Assembly (NCBI RefSeq): GCF_008180155.1
Contig: NZ_VSZS01000055.1
Coordinates: forward strand, 90,973 to 154,972
Direction of reading: 5' to 3'
Source: Neoaquamicrobium microcysteis
Lineage (GTDB): Bacteria; Pseudomonadota; Alphaproteobacteria; Rhizobiales; Rhizobiaceae
DNA: 64,000 bases
Shown: piece by piece, positions 54,866 to 63,166 of the stretch
Numbering within the stretch: position 1 is the stretch's first letter
Layout of the letters: every line of letters begins with the position of its first letter
The notes under the pieces: generated by a model
What the model was told of the DNA's origin: nothing
Seen by the model: the letters and a program-made list of their open reading frames with translations, nothing else
Database searches by the model: none
Translations under genes and position numbers: made by a program

Positions 54866-56437
54866 ATGGCGGATTTCGTAGCGGTTCTGAGAAAGACGAT
54901 CGGCGCGCTCGGCGACAACACGCCCGAGATGCGTGAGAAAGTCTATGACAAGGCCCGCACCACCATCGACGCCAAGCTGGCCGCCATAAACCCGGCGCCG
55001 CCGCAGGCCGTGATCGACCGGCAGAAGAAGGCGCTGGAAGACGCGATCGCTGTCGTGCGCGCCGACTACGCGGAAGCAGAGGCGGAGGAGGACGATGGTC
55101 TCGAGGATGCGTTCGCAGCGCTGGAATCCGTTGCCACCACGCCCCCGTCGCCTCCCGTTGCGCCCGCTCCCGTTGCGCCGAAGCCGGATTTGACGAACCC
55201 GGCGGGGCAAACGGAGGAGGCAACCTCGCCTGCTCCCATCCCTGTGCGCGCGGCGGACGATGCTCCGCGTCAGGCGGCGGCTTCGCGGGCCTTCGACCCC
55301 GCCCGTGACGATGTCGAACCCGAGGAACGGCAGGACGCGCCGGCAGCAGATGCCGTGGTCGCAGACCGCCGCGAGCGTAGGGAACCGGCAAGGAAGACGG
55401 GTACGAACCGTCGCTTCGGGCTGATTGCAGCGCTCGTCGCGCTGCTGGTCGTCGCCGGCGGCGGCTATGCGCTTTGGATGAACAGGGGCGACCTGTCTGC
55501 GCCTGTGGCTCTCGATACCACTCCGCCGGCTTCCGAAACGGCTGCAGACGGCGCCACCGAGCCGTCCGGGGAAGTGGCCGAAACCGAGCCTCCCGCCGAG
55601 GAACCGGCGGCGCAGGAAGAGGAAGTGGCAGCGCTGCCGCCTCCTGCCGAAGAAGGCGCCGAGCAGGCCGCCCCGACGGATGCCGAGAAATTCACGCAGC
55701 GGTTGATGCCCGACGGCACCGAAGTCGACGAAGGCCCGGCGGGCGGGGAGCGAAGCGTAGGCGAGGGCACGTCGGTAGCCGCCGTCGCCCAGCCGGGCGA
55801 AGCCCAGACCGATGCACAGCCGGGCGGCGAGGAAGCCGCCGAGGCCGGGCAGGAAGGTGCCGACCCGACCACGCCCGGCGTGGCGGTGGGGCAGCGCGCG
55901 ATCTTCTACGAGGAGCGCACCAGCGCTGCGCAGGGCTCGGCCGAGATGGGCTCCATCGTCTGGTCGACGGTGCAGGAATCACCCGGCGGCGACCTGCCCC
56001 CGGAACCGGCGATCCGTGCTGAGGCGACCATCCCCGGCAAGGACGTGCAGCTTCGCATGACGATCCGTCGCAACGGCGACGATACGCTGCCGGCCAGCCA
56101 CATCATTGAAATGATCTTCCTGACGCCGGACGGCTTTTCGGGCGGTGCGATTTCCAACGTCTCGCGCATCTCCTTCAAGGAGACCGAGCAGGCGGCGGGC
56201 AACCCGCTCATCGGCATTCCGGCAAAGATCGCCGATGGCTTTTTCCTGATCGCGCTGGGCGACGCGCCGGCCGAGATCGAAGCCAACATGACCCTGCTAC
56301 GCCGCCAGAGCTGGGTGGATATCCCGATCGTCTACCAGTCGGGCCGCCGCGCGCTGCTTTCGATGGAAAAGGGTATCCCCGGCGACCGGGTCTTCCAGGA
56401 AGTCATGCAGGCCTGGGACGCGGCAACGAGCGGATAA
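54866..56437 (+). CDS. Single-pass membrane protein, unknown family
   Basis: A 523-residue protein between purA and rpoH. The N-terminal 70 residues are a helical soluble domain (MADFVAVLRKTIGALG, then YDKARTTIDAKLAAI). Residues 95-180 are low-complexity (Pro, Ala, Glu). One membrane helix lies at about 184-204 (FGLIAALVALLVVAGGGYALW), and a long acidic Ala/Glu/Pro linker follows. The C-terminal domain (about 340-520) is ordered with motifs such as ILTPDGFSGGAI-like FLTPDGFSGGAISNVSRISF. I know this as a conserved hypothetical upstream of rpoH in the order; function unknown. Confidence 0.82.
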   Translation: MADFVAVLRKTIGALGDNTPEMREKVYDKARTTIDAKLAAINPAPPQAVIDRQKKALEDAIAVVRADYAEAEAEEDDGLEDAFAALESVATTPPSPPVAPAPVAPKPDLTNPAGQTEEATSPAPIPVRAADDAPRQAAASRAFDPARDDVEPEERQDAPAADAVVADRRERREPARKTGTNRRFGLIAALVALLVVAGGGYALWMNRGDLSAPVALDTTPPASETAADGATEPSGEVAETEPPAEEPAAQEEEVAALPPPAEEGAEQAAPTDAEKFTQRLMPDGTEVDEGPAGGERSVGEGTSVAAVAQPGEAQTDAQPGGEEAAEAGQEGADPTTPGVAVGQRAIFYEERTSAAQGSAEMGSIVWSTVQESPGGDLPPEPAIRAEATIPGKDVQLRMTIRRNGDDTLPASHIIEMIFLTPDGFSGGAISNVSRISFKETEQAAGNPLIGIPAKIADGFFLIALGDAPAEIEANMTLLRRQSWVDIPIVYQSGRRALLSMEKGIPGDRVFQEVMQAWDAATSG

Positions 56438-56439
56438 GA

Positions 56440-56476
56440 AAAAGCCGTCGCGTCCTGCGACGCGACGGCTTCGATT
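56440..56476. terminator. Bidirectional terminator between convergent genes
   Basis: GCCGTCGCGTC (56444-56454), CTGC, GACGCGACGGC (56459-56469) form an 11-bp perfect stem; TTCGATTT follows on plus and TTTTTC on minus. It ends both the upstream membrane-protein gene and rpoH. Confidence 0.92.
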
Positions 56477-56494
56477 TCAAACAGTTCTTTAAAT

Positions 56495-57406
56495 TCAGTG
56501 CGCCGGTTCGGCGTCGATGGTGCGCAGCGACTGTGCCTGGCGACGGGCGGCCGCCTTCACCGCATCCTGAACCTTCTCGAATGCGCGCACCTCGATCTGG
56601 CGCACACGCTCGCGGCTGATGTCGAACTCGGCCGAAAGCTCTTCCAGCGTCATCGGTTCGTCCGAGAGGCGACGCGCCTCGAAGATGCGGCGCTCGCGCT
56701 CGTTGAGCACCGATATGGCATCCGAGAGCATTCCCCGGCGGTTCTCCAGTTCGTCCTGCTCGATGAGCATGGCTTCCTGGCTCTCGTGGTCGTCCACGAG
56801 CCAATCCTGCCATTCGCCGGATTCGCCTTCCGAGGCACGGATCGGCGCGTTCAGCGATGCGTCGCCGGAGAGGCGGCGGTTCATCGAAACGACCTCCTCC
56901 TCCGACACGTTGAGGCGGGTCGCGATCTCCGCGATCTGGTCGGGCTTCAGGTCGCCGTCGTCGAGGGCCTGAATCTTGCCCTTCACCTTGCGCAGGTTGA
57001 AGAACAGGCGCTTCTGGTTCGCGGTGGTGCCCATCTTCACGAGGCTCCACGAGCGCAGAATGTATTCCTGGATAGCGGCCTTGATCCACCACATGGCATA
57101 GGTGGCGAGGCGGAAACCGCGCTCGGGCTCGAACTTCTTCACCGCCTGCATCAGGCCGACATTGCCCTCGGAAATCACTTCGCCGATGGGCAGGCCGTAG
57201 CCGCGATAGCCCATGGCGATCTTCGCCACGAGACGCAGATGGCTTGTTACGAGCTTGTGTGCAGCGCCGGTATCTTCATGCTCATGATAGCGCTTGGCGA
57301 GCATGTACTCTTCCTGCGGCTGGAGCATGGGAAAACGTCTGATTTCCTCGAGATAGCGCGAAAGGCCGCCTTCTCCGGAAACGATGCTGGGTAGTGACTG
57401 GGCCAT
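56495..57406 (-). CDS. rpoH: Heat-shock sigma factor RpoH
   Basis: A 303-residue sigma-32 factor directing RNA polymerase to heat-shock promoters. Region 2 has QEEYMLAKRYHE and GNVGLMQAVKKFEPERGFRLATYAMWWIKAAIQEYILRSW in pieces, region 4.2 has LEELSAEFDISRERVRQIEVRAFEKVQDAV. The RpoH box lies near QKRLFFNLRK. On the minus strand upstream (57497-57506) CCTATATAAC resembles a sigma-32-type -10, hinting at autoregulation; the -35 is weak. rluD is upstream on the same strand, 170 bases away. Confidence 0.96.
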   Translation of the reverse strand: MAQSLPSIVSGEGGLSRYLEEIRRFPMLQPQEEYMLAKRYHEHEDTGAAHKLVTSHLRLVAKIAMGYRGYGLPIGEVISEGNVGLMQAVKKFEPERGFRLATYAMWWIKAAIQEYILRSWSLVKMGTTANQKRLFFNLRKVKGKIQALDDGDLKPDQIAEIATRLNVSEEEVVSMNRRLSGDASLNAPIRASEGESGEWQDWLVDDHESQEAMLIEQDELENRRGMLSDAISVLNERERRIFEARRLSDEPMTLEELSAEFDISRERVRQIEVRAFEKVQDAVKAAARRQAQSLRTIDAEPAH

Positions 57407-57576
57407 AAATGCGCCCTCCCTCTCTTGAGCGTGTCATGCCCCCGGTATCGGCGGGCAAGCGGAGAGGCCGCGCCCCGGGCGCACCTCACCGTGGGTGTTA
57501 TATAGGTACGTTTGCGGCGATTGCACGGCACGTAACGAGCCGAAACACTTTGTCACGCCAAAGTGAACAATCGCAC

Positions 57577-58626
57577 TCAGCTTTTGCTGTCGTGACCCCA
57601 ACGACGGAAGCCCGTCACGAGTTCCGCGAAATCGTCGGGATAAGGCGCCTCGAAGCGCATCAACTCGCCCGTGCGGGGATGCCTGAACGCCAGCAGGCGG
57701 GCGTGCAGCGCCTGCCGCGGAAAACCACGCACCAGCGACGCCAGCGGGTCGCCGAGCTTGTTCGCCTTGGTGAAGAAGGCTCGGCCATATTCCTGGTCGC
57801 CGACCAGCGGGTGGCCGATATGCGCCATGTGGACACGTATCTGGTGGGTGCGGCCCGTCTCCAGCCGGCACTCGACAAGTGAGGCCATGGCCGTGGCGTC
57901 GGGCCGTTCGCCGAAGCGTTCAAGGATCGTGAAGTGCGTGACAGCATGGCGGGCATCGGCCGCCGTTTCACGCACCACCGCTTGTCTCGTCCTGTCGGTG
58001 CCGGACCGGCCGAGATAGGCATCGACCGAGCCCGACACGCGCGCCGGCGTGCCCCACACAAGCGCATCGTAGGCGCGTTCGAGATCGCCGGTACGGCCAT
58101 GGTCGGCAAAGGCTTCCGAGAGTGCCCGGTGGGTGCGGTCGTTCTTGGCGACCACGAGAACGCCGCTGGTGTCCTTGTCGAGGCGGTGGACGATGCCCGG
58201 CCGCCTGACGCCGCCGATGCCCGACAACGTGTCTCCGCAGTGATGAATGAGCGCGTTGACCAGCGTGCCCGTCCAGTTGCCCGCGCCGGGATGGACGACG
58301 AGGCCGGCCGGCTTGTTGATGACGATGAGGTCGGCGTCCTCGAAGAGGATATCGAGCGCGATATCCTCGCCTTCTGGGGCGGCCGGTTCGGGCTCGGGCA
58401 GGGTGATGGTAACGACATCCCCGGCGGCAAGCTTGCGCTTGGTCTCGCCTGCCGGCGCGCCGTTGACGCTGACCGCACCCTCGCGGATGAGCGCCTGGAT
58501 GCGGCTGCGCGACAGGTCCGGGCCGACCTTGCCCGCCAGCCACTGATCGAGGCGGCTGCCTGCGGCCTCGTCGTCGGCTGCGAACTCTTTCAATGCGGCG
58601 TCGGCTTCGTTATCAGGGTCGCTCAT
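57577..58626 (-). CDS. rluD: Ribosomal large subunit pseudouridine synthase D
   Basis: Makes pseudouridines in helix 69 of 23S rRNA. The 349-residue protein has an N-terminal S4 RNA-binding domain (about 25-80, SRLDQWLAGKVGPDLSRSRIQ) and the catalytic RPGIVHRLDKDTSGVLVVAK near 140-160 with the active-site Asp. The late ECRLETGRTHQIRVHMAHIGHP is also family-typical. It is upstream of rpoH on the minus strand, the usual Hyphomicrobiales order. Confidence 0.95.
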   Translation of the reverse strand: MSDPDNEADAALKEFAADDEAAGSRLDQWLAGKVGPDLSRSRIQALIREGAVSVNGAPAGETKRKLAAGDVVTITLPEPEPAAPEGEDIALDILFEDADLIVINKPAGLVVHPGAGNWTGTLVNALIHHCGDTLSGIGGVRRPGIVHRLDKDTSGVLVVAKNDRTHRALSEAFADHGRTGDLERAYDALVWGTPARVSGSVDAYLGRSGTDRTRQAVVRETAADARHAVTHFTILERFGERPDATAMASLVECRLETGRTHQIRVHMAHIGHPLVGDQEYGRAFFTKANKLGDPLASLVRGFPRQALHARLLAFRHPRTGELMRFEAPYPDDFAELVTGFRRWGHDSKS

Positions 58627-58649
58627 CGATCAATCGGACCGGACATTTC

Positions 58650-59033
58650 ATGACGCATCACGACGAAGAGGAAGAAAAACCGCTCGACCCGGCGGTGGAA
58701 AGGGTCAGGCGCAAGCTTGTCCGCTTCGTCGCGATCAATCTGGGGATATTGTTCCTGGCCCTTATGGCTGTGGTGGTGGCGCTTGTCTACCGCGCGACGC
58801 GGGTGGGCGATACGCCGCCGGTGGCCGTGAGTGACCTGCCCCTGCCTGCCGAGGGCGAGATGCTGACGGGCGAGATCGTGTTGCCGGCCGGCGCGCGCAT
58901 CGCCAGCCAGGCGCTCTCTGGCAGCGTGCTCAGCCTGCAGGTGGAACTTGCCGGCGGCGAACGCGCGATCATGCTCTACGACACCGCGCAGGGGCGGATG
59001 ATCGGGCGCTTTTCCGTGCAGGAAGAACAGTGA
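58650..59033 (+). CDS. Small single-pass membrane protein
   Basis: A 127-residue protein with an acidic, charged N-terminus (residues 1-20), one membrane helix at about 26-47 (FVAINLGILFLALMAVVVALVY), and a small periplasmic beta-type domain (about 60-125). It is a conserved alphaproteobacterial type (DUF6476-like by memory) with no known function. The ATG at 58650 is the shortest sensible start. The VOC gene begins within its stop codon (GTGA), so they are coupled. Confidence 0.8.
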   Translation: MTHHDEEEEKPLDPAVERVRRKLVRFVAINLGILFLALMAVVVALVYRATRVGDTPPVAVSDLPLPAEGEMLTGEIVLPAGARIASQALSGSVLSLQVELAGGERAIMLYDTAQGRMIGRFSVQEEQ

Positions 59034-59446
59034 CCGACAGTCCAGCACCCCGGATTGGCCGGCTGGCCACAGTCTCCATCGTCGTTCGCGACTATGATGA
59101 GGCCGTCGCCTGGTATCGCGACAGGCTGGGCTTTCGCCTCGTGGAAGATCTCGACCTCGGCGGCGGCAAGCGCTGGGTGGTGATGGCGCCGGCTGGTGAG
59201 GATGGCGCGCAAATCCTGTTAGCCCGCGCTTCGGGCGAGCGGCAGGAAGCGCGCATCGGCGACCAGACCGGCGGGCGCGTCGGCTTCTTCCTCGAGACCG
59301 ACGATTTCGAGCGCGACCACGCGCGCATGGTTGCCTTGGGGGTGACCTTTCACGAAGAACCCCGCCTCGAAGCCTACGGCACGGTCGCCGTGTTCGCCGA
59401 CCTGTACGGCAATCTCTTCGACCTGATACAGCCCCGCCGCGACTAG
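59030..59446 (+). CDS. VOC-family (glyoxalase-like) protein
   Basis: A 138-residue metal-dependent dioxygenase/glyoxalase-fold protein. It contains two beta-alpha-beta-beta-beta units: VSIVVRDYDEAVAWYRDRLGF at the start and VGFFLETDDFERDHARMVALGV near 88-110, followed by GTVAVFADLYGNLFDLIQ with the C-terminal glutamate-type ligand region. GTG start at 59030 overlapping the upstream stop. Substrate unknown. Confidence 0.88.
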   Translation: MTDSPAPRIGRLATVSIVVRDYDEAVAWYRDRLGFRLVEDLDLGGGKRWVVMAPAGEDGAQILLARASGERQEARIGDQTGGRVGFFLETDDFERDHARMVALGVTFHEEPRLEAYGTVAVFADLYGNLFDLIQPRRD

Positions 59447-59487
59447 GGGGACCTCGGCCCAGCGCTAGGAAAAAGCTGTCGTCACGG

Positions 59488-59516
59488 TTGCAATCACCGA
59501 AATTCCCCTCTATATC
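59488..59516 (+). promoter_or_regulatory. Promoter of tRNA-Glu
   Basis: TTGCAA (59488-59493) and TATATC (59511-59516) are spaced by 17 bases. A start near 59523 is eight bases before the tRNA. Confidence 0.6.
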
Positions 59517-59530
59517 GCCGGTTCTGGCAA

Positions 59531-59605
59531 GCGCCCATCGTCTAGCGGTCAGGACGGCGCCCTCTCACGGCGCAAACAGGGGTTCGATTCCCCTTGGGCG
59601 TACCA
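59531..59605 (+). tRNA. tRNA-Glu (CTC)
   Basis: GCGCCCA (59531-59537) pairs with TGGGCGT (59595-59601) as the acceptor stem, and CCA is encoded at 59603-59605. The anticodon stem GCGCC/GGCGC encloses the loop CTCTCAC, giving anticodon CTC, which reads GAG. The T-arm is AGGGGTTCGATTCCCCT. No integrase or duplicated 3' end is seen downstream. Confidence 0.95.
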
Positions 59606-59720
59606 GCAATTCCTCCACAAGCCCAATCTCCTTCACAAACCCATCGTTGGGCTCGATTTGCGTCGCCTCGCGTGCAACCTCTTGCGCGTCGAGCACAATC
59701 GCTCATTCTTTGGTCGGAAA

Positions 59721-59756
59721 TTGAACATTCGCCTTGATTGAAGAACAGATGTTCAA
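59721..59756. promoter_or_regulatory. Candidate operator of the SAF/dehydrogenase operon
   Basis: GAACA-GA-TGTTC (59743-59754) is a perfect 12-base palindrome. An outer inverted repeat pairs TTGAACAT (59721-59728) with ATGTTCAA (59749-59756), so GAACA-type half-sites occur three times within 36 bases. They lie 47 to 82 bases before the first gene. The regulator is not in the window. Confidence 0.55.
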
Positions 59757-59802
59757 TATTGATGATGGAAAGCGGCTGCGAAGCCGTTCGGAGGAACATG
59801 TC

Positions 59803-61125
59803 ATGAGCATTAACGTCGCCCCCACCGGGCTTGCCCGCGACCTGCAGGAACGCGCCAAGTCCGGCAAGCCGATCCGCATCGGCCTCATCGGCTCCGGCGA
59901 GATGGGGACCGACATCGTCACCCGCGTCGCGCATATGCAGGGGATCGAGATCGGGGCGATCTGCGAGCTGAACCTGCCCAATGCAGTCAAGGCGGTCGAT
60001 GTGGCCTTTCAGGAAAAGGGCCACGCCCGCGAGGCGTCCAATGCCGCCGCAGTCACGCAAGCGATGGAAGCCGGCAAGATCGCGGTGACCGGGGATGCCG
60101 AACTCGTCTACGGCAACGACCTGATCGACGTCGTCATCGACGCGACAGGCGTTCCGGCCGTGGGCGCCGAGATCGGCCTCCACGCGATGGAACACGGCAA
60201 GCATCTGGTGATGATGAACGTCGAGGCCGACGTCACCATCGGCGCTTACCTCAAGAGCGAGGCGGACCGGCTGGGCGTCGTCTATTCGCTTGGCGCCGGC
60301 GACGAGCCTTCGTCGTGCATGGAGCTGATCGAGTTCGTTTCGGCCATGGGCCATCCGATCGTGGCCGCAGGCAAGGGCAAGAACAACCCGCTCAACATCG
60401 ACGCGACCCCGCCGGAATATGAGGAAGAAGCCGCCCGCCGGCACATGAACGTGCGCATGCTGGTGGAGTTCGTGGACGGCTCCAAGACCATGGTGGAGAT
60501 GGCGGCGATCGCCAATGCGACCGGGCTGGTGCCCGACAGGCCCGGCATGCACGGTCCTGCCGCGACGCTGGGCGAGCTTTCGAAGGTGCTGGTGCCGGAA
60601 AAGGACGGCGGCGTGCTCTCCAGGGTCGGCGTGGTGGACTACTCCATAGGCAAGGGTGTCGCACCCGGTGTCTTCGTGGTCGCCGACATGTCGCATCCAC
60701 GCATCAGCGAGCGCATGGAAGACCTGAAAATGGGCAAGGGTCCCTACTTCACCTTCCATCGCCCGTATCACCTGACTTCCCTGGAAGTGCCGCTGACCTG
60801 CGCCCGCGCCGTCCTTTACGGCAAGGCCGACATGGTGCCGCTGGCAACGCCCGTGGCGGAGGTCTGCGCCGTGGCCAAGAAGGATTTGAAGCCCGGCGAC
60901 AAGCTCGATGCCATCGGCGAGTACTGCTATCGCGCGTGGATCATGACCGCTCCTGAAGCGCACACGGCGCGCGCCATCCCGTGCGGGATGCTGCAGGGCG
61001 GCTCGGTCACCGCCCCGATCGCCAAGGGCGAACTCATCACCTACGCAAACGCCGCGACGGCTCCGGGCTCGAAGCTCGCCGAGCTTCGCGCGCGTCAGGA
61101 CAGACTGGTTTACGGCGAGGCTTGA
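59803..61125 (+). CDS. NAD(P)-binding dehydrogenase with SAF domain (homoserine dehydrogenase-like, COG4091)
   Basis: A 440-residue cytoplasmic protein. The Rossmann motif IRIGLIGSGEMGTDIVTRVA lies near 23-42, followed by IDVVIDATGVPAVGAEIG. The C-terminal 80 residues have the SAF-type fold (VCAVAKKDLKPGDKLDAIGEY and GSVTAPIAKGELITYAN). COG4091 proteins resemble homoserine dehydrogenase but have no proven activity. The ATG at 59803 has GGAGG upstream; a TTG at 59734 is rejected. It is the first gene of a tight operon with E1 and E2 genes (gaps of 2, -1 and 3 bases). Confidence 0.87.
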   Translation: MSINVAPTGLARDLQERAKSGKPIRIGLIGSGEMGTDIVTRVAHMQGIEIGAICELNLPNAVKAVDVAFQEKGHAREASNAAAVTQAMEAGKIAVTGDAELVYGNDLIDVVIDATGVPAVGAEIGLHAMEHGKHLVMMNVEADVTIGAYLKSEADRLGVVYSLGAGDEPSSCMELIEFVSAMGHPIVAAGKGKNNPLNIDATPPEYEEEAARRHMNVRMLVEFVDGSKTMVEMAAIANATGLVPDRPGMHGPAATLGELSKVLVPEKDGGVLSRVGVVDYSIGKGVAPGVFVVADMSHPRISERMEDLKMGKGPYFTFHRPYHLTSLEVPLTCARAVLYGKADMVPLATPVAEVCAVAKKDLKPGDKLDAIGEYCYRAWIMTAPEAHTARAIPCGMLQGGSVTAPIAKGELITYANAATAPGSKLAELRARQDRLVYGEA

Positions 61126-61127
61126 AC

Positions 61128-62165
61128 ATGGGCGCTGCGCGCAAACGAACGGCAAGCGGTGATGCGCTGGCAAACCTGCCTTTCGCATTCCGGCAATACG
61201 ACGCTGCCACGCTGCGCGATGTGCTGCGCAAGATGTATCTGATCCGCCGCTTCGAGGAAGGGGCGGAGGATTCCTATACGCGTGGGCTGATCCACGGCAC
61301 GATGCACCTGTCCATCGGGCAGGAGGCGAGCGCCATGGGCATCTGCATGCCGCTGCAGCCGGCTGACCAGATCACGTCGACCCATCGCGGCCACGGCCAT
61401 TGCATCGCCAAGGGCGCGGATGTGAAGCGCATGTTCGCCGAGTTCTTCGGCAAGACGACGGGCTACTGCAAGGGGCGCGGCGGTTCCATGCACATCGCCG
61501 ACGTGGCGGGCGGCAATCTGGGCGCCAACGGCATCGTCGGCGGTGGCATTCCCATCGCCGTCGGGGCCGCCCTGTCGGCCAAGAAGATGAAGACCGGCAA
61601 GGTGGTCGTCTCCTTCTTCGGCGACGGAGCCAACAACGAGGGCGCGTTCCACGAGGCGCTCAACATGGCTTCCGTCTGGAAGCTGCCGGTTATCTTCGTG
61701 TGCGAGAACAACGGCTACGGCATGTCGACCTCGACCGAGCGGTCTACTGCGGTGAAGAACATCGCCGACCGCGCGGTCGCCTATTCGATGCCTGGCGTGA
61801 TCGTGGACGGCAACAATTTCAGCGAGGTTGCGGAAGCCTCGCATGCCGCCGTCGAGCGCGCGCGCGCCGGCGAGGGGCCGACGCTGATCGAATCCAAGAC
61901 CTACCGCTATCGCGGCCATTCCAAGAGCGATCGCAACCGTTATCGCACCAAGGAAGAGATCGACGACTGGATGACCAATCGCGATCCCATTCTCGCCTTC
62001 GAGACCGAGCTCAAGGAGTTCGGCATCATCGACGACGCGGGCATCGAGGCGATCCGCGAGGATGTGAAACGCGAGATCGAGGAAGGCATCGAGTTCGCCA
62101 AGGTGAGCCCTTCGCCGGATGTGCGCGACGTGGCCCAGTTCGTATATACCGAGGAGCCCGCCTGA
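61128..62165 (+). CDS. 2-oxoacid dehydrogenase E1 component, alpha subunit
   Basis: Thiamine-diphosphate decarboxylase subunit of 345 residues. The TPP motif is [20 protein letters not shown] through [10 protein letters not shown] (GDG to NN). Phosphorylation-loop sequence [15 protein letters not shown] near 260 is typical of the PDH/acetoin branch. The ATG at 61128 is 2 bases after the SAF gene stop. Whether the substrate is pyruvate, acetoin or a branched acid is not decided by sequence alone. Works with the beta subunit immediately downstream. Confidence 0.94.
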   Translation: MGAARKRTASGDALANLPFAFRQYDAATLRDVLRKMYLIRRFEEGAEDSYTRGLIHGTMHLSIGQEASAMGICMPLQPADQITSTHRGHGHCIAKGADVKRMFAEFFGKTTGYCKGRGGSMHIADVAGGNLGANGIVGGGIPIAVGAALSAKKMKTGKVVVSFFGDGANNEGAFHEALNMASVWKLPVIFVCENNGYGMSTSTERSTAVKNIADRAVAYSMPGVIVDGNNFSEVAEASHAAVERARAGEGPTLIESKTYRYRGHSKSDRNRYRTKEEIDDWMTNRDPILAFETELKEFGIIDDAGIEAIREDVKREIEEGIEFAKVSPSPDVRDVAQFVYTEEPA

Positions 62166-63163
62166 TGGACGCGACGCCGCGTGAACTGAGCTATGCGCAG
62201 GCCATCCAGGAGGCGATGGCGCTTGCCATGGAAGCCGACGAGCGTGTCTTCCTTATGGGCGAGGATATCGGTGTCTATGGCGGTGCGTTTCAGGTGACGG
62301 GCGATCTGGTCGAGCGCTTCGGTGCCGACCGCGTGATGGACACGCCGATTTCCGAACTTGGCGGCGCGGGCGTGGCGGTGGGTGCTGCCATGACCGGCAT
62401 GCGGCCGATCTTCGAGTTCCAGTTTTCCGATTTCGCGACGCTGGCGATGGAGCAGATCGTCAACCAGGCGGCCAAGATGCGCTACATGCTGGGCGGCGAG
62501 GTGTCGGTGCCTGTCGTGATGCGCTTTCCCGCAGGCTCCGGCACGGGCGCGGCCGCACAGCACAGCCAGAGCCTCGAAGCGTGGCTCGGCCACGTGCCGG
62601 GACTGAAGGTCATCCAGCCCGCGACCCCGCATGACGCCAAGGGCATGCTGCTTGCTGCCATCGAAGACCCCGATCCGGTGATGATCTTCGAGCACAAGCT
62701 GCTCTACAAGATGAAGGGCCCGGTGCCCGAAGGCCACTACACTGTGCCGATCGGCAAGGCCGAGGTGCGGCGCGAAGGGCGCGACGTAACCGTGGTGGCG
62801 ACCTCGATCATGGTGCACAAGGCGTTGGATGCCGCCGAGACGCTCGCCGGCGAGGGTATCGACGTCGAGGTGATCGATCTCAAGACGGTGCGGCCCCTCG
62901 ACCGTCAGACCATCATCGAAAGCGTGCGCAAGACCTCGCGTCTCGTCAGCGTGCATGAGTCGGTCAAGACGCTCGGCATCGGTGCCGAGATCAGCGCCAC
63001 CATCGCCGAGAGCGACGCCTTCGATTATCTGGACGCGCCGATCGTGCGGCTGGGCGGGGCCGAAACCCCTATTCCCTACAATCCCGAACTCGAGAAGGCG
63101 GTGGTGCCGCAGGTGCCCGATATCGTTGCGGCTATCCGCGACCTCGTCTCGGGAAGGCGCTGA
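62165..63163 (+). CDS. 2-oxoacid dehydrogenase E1 component, beta subunit
   Basis: A 332-residue subunit completing the TPP site. It begins [20 protein letters not shown] and has [18 protein letters not shown] near 28-45 and the late [18 protein letters not shown]. It has no N-terminal lipoyl domain, unlike the housekeeping PdhB of many Hyphomicrobiales, which argues for a separate, accessory complex. The ATG shares one base with the alpha stop (TGATG), so translation is coupled. Confidence 0.94.
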   Translation: MDATPRELSYAQAIQEAMALAMEADERVFLMGEDIGVYGGAFQVTGDLVERFGADRVMDTPISELGGAGVAVGAAMTGMRPIFEFQFSDFATLAMEQIVNQAAKMRYMLGGEVSVPVVMRFPAGSGTGAAAQHSQSLEAWLGHVPGLKVIQPATPHDAKGMLLAAIEDPDPVMIFEHKLLYKMKGPVPEGHYTVPIGKAEVRREGRDVTVVATSIMVHKALDAAETLAGEGIDVEVIDLKTVRPLDRQTIIESVRKTSRLVSVHESVKTLGIGAEISATIAESDAFDYLDAPIVRLGGAETPIPYNPELEKAVVPQVPDIVAAIRDLVSGRR

Positions 63164-63166
63164 ACC

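Noticed and set aside
59620..59653. Terminator-like AGCCCAA/TTGGGCT repeat after the tRNA
   Set aside because: The arms are only 7 bases with a 20-base loop and no T-run, so it is too weak to call.
59531..59720. Integrative element at tRNA-Glu
   Set aside because: No integrase, no repeated tRNA 3' end and no change of gene content downstream.
59542..61188. Long minus-strand reading frame of 548 codons opposite the SAF gene
   Set aside because: It runs over the tRNA and the real gene; long antisense frames are common at high GC and the protein has no recognisable motif.
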